Source: Motiliproteus coralliicola (GTDB lineage Bacteria; Pseudomonadota; Gammaproteobacteria; Pseudomonadales; Balneatricaceae). From it: 64,000 nt of DNA. Positions 55,672-64,000 of this stretch are shown here, in pieces; positions within the stretch are counted from its first letter, which is position 1, and each line of letters opens with the position of its first letter. The position numbers and the translations under genes are program-made. Below the pieces are notes generated by a model, which made no database searches, was not told the DNA's origin, and was given only the letters and a program-made list of their open reading frames with translations. The stretch covers positions 248,001 through 312,000 of the forward strand of contig NZ_QQOH01000004.1 in assembly GCF_003345655.1 (NCBI RefSeq), read 5' to 3'.

Positions 55672-55800
55672 ATGAACGGGTTGGTTCAGGCTCTAGGTGG
55701 GCCCGAGATATTTCCCTACGTAATGGGGGCGCTGGCGTTGGTTATTTCGCTGGCGGGGGCTTACTGGTTAACCCGTTCGGATAATGGAGCGGATAACTAA
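55672..55800 (+). CDS. Small single-TM protein, 42 residues, before ftsY
   Basis: The frame [20 protein letters not shown] continues into [20 protein letters not shown] and ends at TAA, one base before the ftsY ATG. It has one clear TM helix. The gene is divergent from the M16-like gene. The longer frame to 55558 is less likely. It would be translationally linked to ftsY; the function is unknown and the call rests on position and hydrophobicity. Confidence 0.45.
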   Translation: MNGLVQALGGPEIFPYVMGALALVISLAGAYWLTRSDNGADN

Positions 55801-55801
55801 T

Positions 55802-57163
<1,362 letters not shown>

Positions 57164-57200
57164 GTTCCTTAGTCTTTAGTAAAACCAGACGAGCGCCGCG

Positions 57201-57857
57201 ATGATCCGGTTCGATAATGTCAGCATGCGCTACCCCGGCGGCCACGAAGCGCTGAGCCGGGTTAGCTTCAGTTTGGAGCGTGGCGAGATGGCCTTTCTGA
57301 CCGGCCACTCCGGAGCCGGTAAGAGTACCCTGCTGAAGCTGATCATGCTGATGGAGCGGGCCTCGCAGGGGCAGGTGTTTGTCGGCGATCAGAACCTGAA
57401 CCGGATGGCGGTCGATCAGATTCCGTTTCTGCGCCGCAAGATCGGGGTGGTGTTCCAGAATCATCAGCTGCTGTTCGACCGCAGCGTGTTCGACAATATC
57501 GCGCTGCCGCTGCAGATCTCCGGTTACGAGAAGAGCAGTATCGGCCGGCGGGTACGGGCGGCGCTGGACAAGGTCGGCCTACTCAACAAAGAGAAGCTCA
57601 ACCCGATTCTGCTCTCCACCGGCGAGCAGCAGCGGATCGGTCTGGCCCGGGCGATCGTCAACAAGCCCCAGGTGCTGCTGGCGGACGAGCCTACCGGCAA
57701 TCTGGATCCGCAACTGTCGGCCGAGGTGATGGGCCTGTTTCATCAGTTCAACCAGGTCGGCGTTACCGTACTGGTAGCCAGTCACGATCTGGATCTGATC
57801 TCGCGGATGCCGCACCGCTGTCTGACGTTGCAACAGGGGCGATTGGCCGATGCGTAG
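57201..57857 (+). CDS. ftsE: Cell-division ABC ATPase FtsE
   Basis: A 218-residue ABC ATPase with Walker A FLTGHSGAGKSTLLKL and Walker B VLLADEPTGNLD. The signature reads LSTGEQQR where LSGGEQQR is usual. With FtsX it links the divisome to peptidoglycan hydrolase activation. It overlaps ftsX by 8 bases. Confidence 0.96.
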   Translation: MIRFDNVSMRYPGGHEALSRVSFSLERGEMAFLTGHSGAGKSTLLKLIMLMERASQGQVFVGDQNLNRMAVDQIPFLRRKIGVVFQNHQLLFDRSVFDNIALPLQISGYEKSSIGRRVRAALDKVGLLNKEKLNPILLSTGEQQRIGLARAIVNKPQVLLADEPTGNLDPQLSAEVMGLFHQFNQVGVTVLVASHDLDLISRMPHRCLTLQQGRLADA

Positions 57858-58842
57858 TAGCCCTCAGCAAGATAAGCCCAAGGCGCGCGGTAGCGCCTCG
57901 ACCCAGCAGCCCGATCTGAAGGACCGCGGCGGCAGCTACCTGAACCACCACTTCGAAACCGCCAAGGTCAGTTGGCAGCGGTTGATGGCCACGCCGCTGG
58001 CAACCCTGATGACACTGATGATGATCGCCATCGCGCTGAGCCTGCCGGGCGTGCTCTATGTCGGGCTGCAGAATGTCGAACAGTTGGGGCAGCGCTGGCA
58101 GGGCTCGGCCCAGCTGTCGGTGTTCCTGGCCGACGCCTTGAGCGAGGCGGAGGGCCGCGATCTGGCCCAGCAGTTGAGCGATAACAGCCAATTCAGCCAG
58201 CTCAGTTATCTATCCAAAGACGAGGCCCTGGCCGAATTCAAGGCCTATGCCGGGTTTGGCAATGCGTTGGAACTGCTTAAGGAAAACCCGCTGCCGGCGG
58301 TGATTCTGATTACCCCCAGCACCGATTACCTGCTATCGGATGATCTCTCTAATCTGACCCAGCAGCTGTTGTCGCTCGACGGCGTCGACGATGTGCGGGT
58401 CGATATGGATTGGGTCCAGCGACTACAGGCGATGGTGACGCTGGGGCAGCGCACGGTATTGCTGCTGGGATTGCTGCTGGCGCTGGGGGTGGTGCTGGTG
58501 GTCGGTAATACGATCCGGCTGGAGATTCAGAACCGCCGCGATGAGATTATCGTGGTCAAGCTGGTCGGCGGCACCGACAGCTTTGTCCGACGTCCGTTTT
58601 TATATACCGGTTTCTGGTACGGTATCGGTGCCGGGTTGGTGGCTTGGCTGTTGGTACAGCTGAGCTTATGGTACCTGGGAACAGTGGTGGATCGCTTGAT
58701 CCAGTTGTACCATTCTGAGTTTCAGCTCCAGGGTTTGGGGCTGGGCGCAACGTTGTTGTTGATGTTAATCGCCGTAACACTGGGTAGCGGCGGGGCGTGG
58801 TTGGCGGTGCTGCGGCATCTGCGAGCTATCGAACCGCGTTGA
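57850..58842 (+). CDS. ftsX: Cell-division membrane protein FtsX
   Basis: A 330-residue FtsX with an N-terminal cytoplasmic region (about 45 residues), four TM helices, and a large periplasmic loop between TM1 and TM2 (FLADALSEAEGRDLAQQLSD, LSKDEALAEFKAYAGFGNAL). It transmits FtsE ATP hydrolysis to periplasmic hydrolase activators. Translation is coupled to ftsE by overlap. Confidence 0.95.
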   Translation: MRSSPQQDKPKARGSASTQQPDLKDRGGSYLNHHFETAKVSWQRLMATPLATLMTLMMIAIALSLPGVLYVGLQNVEQLGQRWQGSAQLSVFLADALSEAEGRDLAQQLSDNSQFSQLSYLSKDEALAEFKAYAGFGNALELLKENPLPAVILITPSTDYLLSDDLSNLTQQLLSLDGVDDVRVDMDWVQRLQAMVTLGQRTVLLLGLLLALGVVLVVGNTIRLEIQNRRDEIIVVKLVGGTDSFVRRPFLYTGFWYGIGAGLVAWLLVQLSLWYLGTVVDRLIQLYHSEFQLQGLGLGATLLLMLIAVTLGSGGAWLAVLRHLRAIEPR

Positions 58843-58918
58843 TCGGTGTGTGAGTTAGCGCTGGACTGGATGAAAAGTGCTTTTCAGGTAGTAGCGAAAG
58901 CGCACCAGGAGGTGCTTC

Positions 58919-60013
58919 ATGTTTGGATCAGGAAAGCTAAAGCAACAGAACGAACAACTCCAGCAACAGTTGGATCAGGCTCAGCGTCAGGTTGAGCAGC
59001 TCGAAAGCGAGCTCCAGCAGGCACGCGAGCAGGCGGAAAATGCCCAGGCCAGTGTCAACGATGCCCACCGCCAGCAACAGGAACGCTTCCGAACACTCTG
59101 GTTTACCGGTGCCGATGCGGTGCTGGAAGTCCGTGAATCGATGGCCCAGTCGGCCGGCGTGCTCTACGAAGAGCGCCATATCCTCGATGATGCCAAGGAT
59201 GTCTTCTCCCGCAGCGCTTCAACTCTCGAAGCGATGGAGTCCTCGCTGCAGGCGATCGCTTCCGATGCCGAGCGCAACTGTGAGCATGTCGGCGAGCTGC
59301 AGAACACCGCCCAGGAGATCAACAAGTTCGTCGGGGCGATCAGCGAAATTTCCGAACAGACCAACCTGCTGGCACTGAACGCAGCCATCGAAGCGGCCCG
59401 AGCCGGTGAGCAGGGGCGTGGTTTTGCGGTGGTTGCCGATGAGGTTCGTGCGCTGGCGCAGAAGGCCAATTCCGCCAGCTCCGAAATCACCCGTTTGGTT
59501 GGCAATATCACCCAGCGTACCGCCGTAGCCGACAGCGATATCCGCGGCATGGCCGAGCAGAGTCAGGATCTGGTCTCCTCCACCAACGAGGTTAGTGGCG
59601 CAGTGACCGAAGTGGTCGACCTGTCCCACAAGATGCACCAGATCGTCAGCCGGACCGCTGCCGAGACCTTTATTGAAACCGTCAAGCTAGACCATGTGGT
59701 CTGGAAGACCGAAGTCTACAAGCGTCTGCTGGGACTGAGCAGCAAACAGGCCAACGAGTTTGCCGACCATACCCAGTGCCGCTTGGGCAAGTGGTACTTC
59801 GAGGGTGACGGCCGCCAGTTCTACTCCGATAGCAGCAGTTTCCGCCTGCTGGATGGTCCCCATAAGGGGGTTCATGACAGTGGCCTGCAGGCGCTGGCGC
59901 TGATGGAGAAAGACGATTGCGAGGGTGCCCTGGGCGCCTTGGCCGACATGGAAGAGTACAGCGCCCGGGTGCTGGATCTACTCTGTCAGCTGTCCAACGA
60001 GCTGGTCCAATAG
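58919..60013 (+). CDS. Soluble chemoreceptor-like protein with CZB zinc domain
   Basis: A 364-residue cytoplasmic protein without TM helices. It has an N-terminal coiled coil ([20 protein letters not shown]), an MCP signalling core ([38 protein letters not shown]) and a C-terminal CZB domain with [31 protein letters not shown] and HKGVHDSG, containing the His/Cys zinc ligands. CZB proteins sense zinc or hypochlorite and feed chemotaxis or c-di-GMP pathways. The location between ftsX and rpoH is unusual. The ATG has a strong AGGAGG site. Confidence 0.9.
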   Translation: MFGSGKLKQQNEQLQQQLDQAQRQVEQLESELQQAREQAENAQASVNDAHRQQQERFRTLWFTGADAVLEVRESMAQSAGVLYEERHILDDAKDVFSRSASTLEAMESSLQAIASDAERNCEHVGELQNTAQEINKFVGAISEISEQTNLLALNAAIEAARAGEQGRGFAVVADEVRALAQKANSASSEITRLVGNITQRTAVADSDIRGMAEQSQDLVSSTNEVSGAVTEVVDLSHKMHQIVSRTAAETFIETVKLDHVVWKTEVYKRLLGLSSKQANEFADHTQCRLGKWYFEGDGRQFYSDSSSFRLLDGPHKGVHDSGLQALALMEKDDCEGALGALADMEEYSARVLDLLCQLSNELVQ

Positions 60014-60026
60014 CGCTATTAGCCTG

Positions 60027-60063
60027 ACGGACAAAATAGGCTTCCTTGCTATCTTGTCCGTCG
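60027..60063 (+). terminator. Hairpin after the CZB gene
   Basis: GACGGACAA plus ATAG pairs with CTAT plus TTGTCCGTC (about 13 bp, one bulge). No T run follows, so it is probably an mRNA 3'-end structure. Confidence 0.5.
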
Positions 60064-60210
60064 CCCATCAAAAACTGGCGCCGTTGTGCGAAACGTCTTG
60101 TTTTTATTGGGCTCGCATTGGCCTACGGCCAATGATGATGCATCCCTGCATCAATCTATTACCCCGCCGGGTTAATATTCTCAAGCGGATCAAACGCTTA
60201 GTCCGTGACT

Positions 60211-60239
60211 TGCGATAGGCTTGAACGGCCGTTATAGTT
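60211..60239 (+). promoter_or_regulatory. Sigma-70-type promoter of rpoH
   Basis: TTGCGA (-35), 17-base spacer, TATAGT (-10). Transcription would start near 60246, exactly where a GC-rich hairpin begins. Confidence 0.68.
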
Positions 60240-60245
60240 ACCGGT

Positions 60246-60270
60246 CCCGCGCGTTAAGGCGCGGGATTTT
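60246..60270 (+). promoter_or_regulatory. 5' UTR hairpin of rpoH
   Basis: CCCGCGC-GTTAAG-GCGCGGG followed by ATTTT lies at the predicted 5' end of the rpoH mRNA. It may stabilise the message or terminate upstream transcription. The remaining 75 bases to the ATG may fold as a temperature-sensitive leader, which was not resolved by eye. Confidence 0.5.
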
Positions 60271-60346
60271 CGATGGAACCTTTGTTATCGCCAAGGGTCC
60301 ATTAATCGACATTTTGAATTTGCGATAAGAGGTCGATAGATAGCGT

Positions 60347-61201
60347 ATGGGTACCAGCCTGCAACCGATGGATCTGATGAGCCCGGGGCGTAACCTCGAT
60401 GCTTATATTTCCACCGTCAGTGCGATCCCGATTTTGAGCCCTGAAGAGGAGCGCTCGCTGACCGAGCGGCTCTACTACCAGCAGGACCTGGAAGCGGCAC
60501 GCCAGTTGGTTATGTCGCATCTGCGCTTTGTCGTCCATATCGCCAAGAGCTATTCCGGCTACGGCCTGAATCAGGCCGATCTGATCCAAGAAGGTAACGT
60601 TGGCCTGATGAAGGCGATCAAACGCTTTGACCCCCGGGTCGGCGTTCGCCTGGTGTCCTTCGCGGTGCACTGGATCAAAGCCGAGATGCACGAGTTCATC
60701 CTGAAGAACTGGCGTATCGTCAAGGTGGCGACCACCAAGGCCCAGCGTAAGCTGTTCTTCAACCTGCGCAGCTCCAAGAAGAGCCTGTCCTGGTTGACCA
60801 ACGATGAGGTCGACGCGATGGCGACCGATCTCAAGGTCGAGCCGGCGGTAGTTCGCGAGATGGAGCGTCGCATGAGCGCCAGCGATGCGGCCTTTGACCT
60901 GGGTGTCGACGACGACAACGAGGAGGCCTACAAGGCCCCGGCCTACTACCTGGAAGACAAGCGCAACGATCCGGCCCGTCTGGTTGAGGATGCTCAGTGG
61001 GATCAGGATACCAACGCACGACTGGCGTCGGCGATCGGCGATCTGGACGAGCGCAGCCGTAACATCCTGGTGCAGCGTTGGCTCAGTGAAGAGAAGGCGA
61101 CCCTGCATGAGTTGGCGGCTGAGTATCAGGTTTCTGCCGAGCGGATTCGCCAGCTGGAAAAGAACGCGATGAAAAAGGTTCGGGCGGTACTGGAGGCCTG
61201 A
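60347..61201 (+). CDS. rpoH: Heat-shock sigma factor RpoH (sigma-32)
   Basis: A 284-residue RpoH with region 2 [20 protein letters not shown] and [18 protein letters not shown], the RpoH box QRKLFFNLR and a region 4 helix-turn-helix ([19 protein letters not shown]). It directs RNA polymerase to heat-shock promoters such as those before grpE and dnaK in this window. It has its own promoter just upstream. Confidence 0.97.
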   Translation: MGTSLQPMDLMSPGRNLDAYISTVSAIPILSPEEERSLTERLYYQQDLEAARQLVMSHLRFVVHIAKSYSGYGLNQADLIQEGNVGLMKAIKRFDPRVGVRLVSFAVHWIKAEMHEFILKNWRIVKVATTKAQRKLFFNLRSSKKSLSWLTNDEVDAMATDLKVEPAVVREMERRMSASDAAFDLGVDDDNEEAYKAPAYYLEDKRNDPARLVEDAQWDQDTNARLASAIGDLDERSRNILVQRWLSEEKATLHELAAEYQVSAERIRQLEKNAMKKVRAVLEA

Positions 61202-61310
61202 TCCTGATTTGATCGTTACAAACGCCGGGCTTGTCCCGGCGTTGTCGTTTCTGGCCGACAGAGCCGGTCGAGAAGCGGCGTATCCATTAAGGTTGTGGAG
61301 GATGTTTGCG

Positions 61311-61721
61311 ATGACACAACTATCGTTGAGAGGGAGCTGGATGCTGATTCTGGCTGCGTTGATGGGCGCGGCGTCGGTGGGATTGAGTGCGGCGGCGGCC
61401 CATGGCCTGGCCGGTCTGGTTGGACCGGAACATATCGAGCGACTCCAGACCGCCAACCGCTACCTGACCCACTACAGCCTGGTGATCCTGGTGCTGGGCT
61501 TGTTTTACCAGTTTCGTCCCTGGCCGGGGCTGCGCTGGGTGGTCGGCCTGTTTGCCGTTGGAACCGGTATTTTTTGTGGTGCTTTGTATATACTCTGCGT
61601 CACTGAAATCAGCTGGTTTGCGCGGCTGACCCCGATCGGGGGATTAACCCTGCTAGGGGCCTGGCTGCTGTTGGCCGGGGTCGTCTGGCGACAAGGCGCA
61701 CAGAGTCGGAGAGAGTCATGA
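61311..61721 (+). CDS. DUF423 family small membrane protein
   Basis: A 136-residue protein with four TM helices, DUF423 (YgdD-like). It begins MTQLSLRGSWMLILAALMGA and contains AAAAHGLAGL and ERLQTANRYLTHYSLVILV. ATG 61311 was chosen because GGAGG lies 9 bases before it; ATG 61302 directly abuts that site. It overlaps thiS by four bases. Function unknown; in pseudomonads it has the same position before thiS. Confidence 0.88.
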   Translation: MTQLSLRGSWMLILAALMGAASVGLSAAAAHGLAGLVGPEHIERLQTANRYLTHYSLVILVLGLFYQFRPWPGLRWVVGLFAVGTGIFCGALYILCVTEISWFARLTPIGGLTLLGAWLLLAGVVWRQGAQSRRES

Positions 61722-61921
61722 TCGAGATCGAATTGAACGGTGAAGCCCACCAACTGAGCGGACCGACCACGGTCGCCGAGCTGCTGCAGCAGCTGGGTCT
61801 TGGCGAAAAGCGTGTGGCGGTGGAATACAACCTCGATATTCTGCCCAAGGGTCGCCATACCGAGACGCCGCTTAGTGCTGGCGACCGGGTTGAGATCGTC
61901 CACGCCATCGGTGGTGGTTGA
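61718..61921 (+). CDS. thiS: Sulfur carrier protein ThiS
   Basis: A 67-residue ubiquitin-like ThiS with the essential C-terminal Gly-Gly (VEIVHAIGGG), used as a thiocarboxylate sulfur donor in thiazole synthesis. It overlaps the DUF423 stop (ATGA) and precedes thiG. Confidence 0.95.
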   Translation: MIEIELNGEAHQLSGPTTVAELLQQLGLGEKRVAVEYNLDILPKGRHTETPLSAGDRVEIVHAIGGG

Positions 61922-61989
61922 TTTTCTGCCCCAACGCCCATATCTAACCCCTATTCGTACCACCCCACTGCCCAATTAGAGAGCACACT

Positions 61990-62784
61990 ATGAGTGAATC
62001 CCGCCTGGATACCCCGCTGAGTTTTGCCGGAATGACCTTTAACTCCCGTCTGCTGGTTGGTACCGGTAAGTACAAGGACCTGCAGGAGACCGGGGAGGCG
62101 ATCGAAACCAGCGGTGCTGAGATCGTGACCGTGGCGGTGCGTCGAACCAATATCGGTCAAAATCCGGACGAGCCCAATTTGTTGGATGTGATCTCGCCGG
62201 ACAAGTACACCATCCTGCCGAATACCGCCGGCTGTTTTAACGCCAAGGATGCGGTGCGTACCTGTAAGCTGGCCCGTGAGCTGCTGGGCGGTCATGATCT
62301 GGTCAAGCTGGAAGTGCTGGGTGATCAGAAAACCCTGTACCCCAATGTCACCGAAACCCTGGTGGCGGCCCGTGAGCTGATCGATGACGGCTTTAAAGTC
62401 ATGGTTTACACCAGCGATGATCCGATTGTCGCCAAAGAGCTGGAAGAGATGGGCTGCGTGGCGGTAATGCCGCTGGGCTCGCTGATCGGCTCTGGTCTGG
62501 GTATCCGCAATCCCTACAACATCAAGCTGATCCTCGAGAACGCCAATGTGCCGATTCTGGTCGATGCCGGTGTTGGTACCGCCTCCGATGCCGCCTTGGC
62601 GATGGAGCTGGGCTGCGACGGCGTACTGATGAATACCGCGATCGCCGCTGCCGGTAATCCGGTGCTGATGGCCTCGGCGATGAAGAAGGCGATCGAAGCC
62701 GGACGTGAGGCCTACCTGGCCGGACGGATGCCGCGCAAACTCTACGCCAGCGCGTCGTCCCCGATCGACGGTTTGATCCTCTGA
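61990..62784 (+). CDS. thiG: Thiazole synthase ThiG
   Basis: A 264-residue TIM-barrel ThiG. It shows [17 protein letters not shown], the active-site lysine region [11 protein letters not shown], and [15 protein letters not shown] and [20 protein letters not shown] near the phosphate site. It builds the thiazole phosphate of thiamin from DXP, ThiS-thiocarboxylate and dehydroglycine. The TPP riboswitch seen before some thi operons is not evident here. Confidence 0.96.
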   Translation: MSESRLDTPLSFAGMTFNSRLLVGTGKYKDLQETGEAIETSGAEIVTVAVRRTNIGQNPDEPNLLDVISPDKYTILPNTAGCFNAKDAVRTCKLARELLGGHDLVKLEVLGDQKTLYPNVTETLVAARELIDDGFKVMVYTSDDPIVAKELEEMGCVAVMPLGSLIGSGLGIRNPYNIKLILENANVPILVDAGVGTASDAALAMELGCDGVLMNTAIAAAGNPVLMASAMKKAIEAGREAYLAGRMPRKLYASASSPIDGLIL

Positions 62785-62809
62785 TTGGATCTTTCGCGTT
62801 TTGATACGA

Positions 62810-62839
62810 CGTCAGGCTGCTGAAAGACGCCGCCTGACG
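62810..62839 (+). terminator. Hairpin after thiG
   Basis: CGTCAGGC pairs with GCCTGACG around a 14-base loop, 25 bases past the thiG stop. There is no T run, so it is a weak or Rho-assisted terminator. Confidence 0.5.
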
Positions 62840-62998
62840 CTGTTATCGCAGGATATTTTCAGTTTCCGGTAACAGATATCAACGAACCGAGTCTTCTAGA
62901 CTTGCAGTTGTCGGTAGCACCGATTCTTCTTAACAGGGCAAGTTCGATCTCGAGTTTTGCCATCGACCCAATGGGGTCGCCACTAACGGACAGGGCTT

Positions 62999-64000
62999 AT
63001 GCCAACACAACTCCAGCGAATGCTCAGTGGACTCGAGGCCGACGGGCAGGCCGGGCTGCTAAAGGCGGTTCAGCACGGCATCGAAAAAGAGGGGCTGCGA
63101 GTCACGTCGCAGGCCCGGGTGGCGCAAAGCGGTCATCCTGAGTCGCTGGGATCGGCGTTGACCCATCCCCGTATCACCACCGACTATTCCGAAGCGCTGC
63201 TGGAGTTCATCACCCCGGTCTTTCAGGATGTGGACGCGGCGTTGGAGCATCTGTGCGAGCTGCACCGTTTCACCTATGGGCAGATTGGCGACGAGCTGAT
63301 CTGGGGCGCCAGCATGCCGTGCCGGATCGACGACCCGAGCGAGATCCCGATCGGGCGTTACGGAGACTCCAACAACGGTCGGATGAAGCATATCTACCGG
63401 GTCGGTCTGGAGTCCCGTTACGGCCGGGTGATGCAGTCGATCGCCGGGATCCACTACAACTTCTCGATTCCCGATGGCCTATGGCCCGAACTGCAGCGAT
63501 TGCAGGGCGATACGGGTGAGCTGCAGGACTTCCGTTCGCGCAGCTACTTCGGCCTGCTGCGTAACTTCCGTCGTTACAGCTGGTTGCTGAACTACCTGTT
63601 CGGCGCCTCCCCGGCGTTGAGCGACAGCTTTGTCGACGGCGATGATCACCAACTGGAGCGATTCGACGACAACACCCTCTATGCGCCGTACGCTACCAGT
63701 TTGCGGATGAGCGATCTGGGTTACACCAACCAGGCCCAGGCGTCGCTGTTTATCTGCTACAACACCCTGGAAAACTACGTCAACACACTCTCTGAGGCGG
63801 TGCAGACCCCCTATCCGGCCTACGAGCAGCTCGGCGTGAAGGATGACCAGGGACGCTATCTACAGCTCAACACCAACCTGCTGCAGATCGAGAACGAGTA
63901 CTACAGCGATATCCGCCCCAAGCGGGTGACCGAGTCCGGCGAGAAGCCGCTGCAGGCGTTGGCGGCTCGTGGGGTTGAGTATGTTGAGGTCCGTAGCCAG
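62999..64000 (+). CDS. gshA: Glutamate-cysteine ligase GshA, 5' part
   Basis: Starts at ATG 62999 and runs open to the window end (334 codons, about 60 percent of the usual 520). The proteobacterial class-I GshA motifs are visible: [11 protein letters not shown] at the start, [32 protein letters not shown] and [13 protein letters not shown]. It makes gamma-glutamylcysteine, the first step of glutathione synthesis. The C-terminal part lies outside the window. Confidence 0.95.
   Translation, partial: MPTQLQRMLSGLEADGQAGLLKAVQHGIEKEGLRVTSQARVAQSGHPESLGSALTHPRITTDYSEALLEFITPVFQDVDAALEHLCELHRFTYGQIGDELIWGASMPCRIDDPSEIPIGRYGDSNNGRMKHIYRVGLESRYGRVMQSIAGIHYNFSIPDGLWPELQRLQGDTGELQDFRSRSYFGLLRNFRRYSWLLNYLFGASPALSDSFVDGDDHQLERFDDNTLYAPYATSLRMSDLGYTNQAQASLFICYNTLENYVNTLSEAVQTPYPAYEQLGVKDDQGRYLQLNTNLLQIENEYYSDIRPKRVTESGEKPLQALAARGVEYVEVRSQ

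Noticed and set aside
60302-61456. 384-codon - strand frame opposite rpoH
   Set aside because: Antisense to RpoH with its RpoH box and sigma regions intact; no supporting signals.
61922-61989. TPP riboswitch before thiG
   Set aside because: The gap between thiS and thiG is only 68 bases and lacks the CTGAGA and ACCTGA-type thi-box sequences.

Overview
The window is a gammaproteobacterial chromosome, GC-rich in its core and probably from a marine heterotroph related to Oceanospirillales/Pseudomonadales. Evidence is the gene order ssrA-smpB, ratA-rnfH-bamE-fur-recN-grpE-dnaK-dnaJ and rsmD-M16-ftsY-ftsE-ftsX-rpoH-thiS-thiG, plus TMAO respiration genes, two TRAP transporters and a Na+-coupled NSS transporter. 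The species cannot be named from this sequence.

Layout. 1-1.4 kb: end of a TorA-type TMAO reductase and its chaperone TorD. 1.4-5.7 kb: a leftward operon (DUF2271, PepSY/flavodoxin/FNR reductase, ankyrin protein) behind two overlapping-spaced Fur-box-like sites. 5.9-9.2 kb: a GGDEF-EAL protein and a periplasmic solute-binding protein. 9.3-17 kb: a TRAP transporter (dctPQM) controlled by a DctB/DctD-like two-component system with a sigma-54 promoter, and an orphan DctP-like protein divergent from the kinase. 17-18.1 kb: a CobW/ZNG-type GTPase. 18.2-24.3 kb: LysR regulator, RidA, a second TRAP transporter and a FAD amine/amino-acid dehydrogenase, reading as an uptake-and-oxidation pathway whose imine product RidA would hydrolyse. 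24.3-30.2 kb: trmB, ilvD, a YigZ/IMPACT protein and several small or dioxygenase-like genes.

30.26-43.2 kb is an accessory island at the 3' end of ssrA (tmRNA). Three copies of the tmRNA 3'-end sequence (about 30,262, 36,144 and 43,177) bound two tandem units. Unit A is AT-rich and carries a gene split at an A_AAA_AAA slippery run, a DUF2971 gene, a Hachiman (HamA-HamB) anti-phage system and an unexplained array of three imperfect repeats. Unit B is an integrative element of about 7 kb with a HUH replication protein, small genes, a 59-residue excisionase-like gene, a tyrosine integrase and a two-gene AT-rich cargo. The most unusual observation is in unit B: while integrated, rep has no ATG/GTG/TTG start inside the element, but joining the two ends across the att core fuses it in frame to an ATG with a Shine-Dalgarno sequence at the far end. 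Replication-initiator synthesis may therefore depend on excision. Both ends also carry TTGTGCC-type motifs spaced exactly 11 bp apart, as expected for integrase arm sites.

43.2-64 kb is core: ssrA, smpB, NSS transporter, ratA-rnfH, bamE, fur, recN, grpE-dnaK-dnaJ (with sigma-32-type promoters and a pair of covarying hairpin repeats around dnaJ), rsmD, a degenerate M16 protein, ftsY (with a perfect 17-copy hexamer repeat), ftsEX, a soluble CZB chemoreceptor, rpoH, DUF423, thiS, thiG and the 5' part of gshA.
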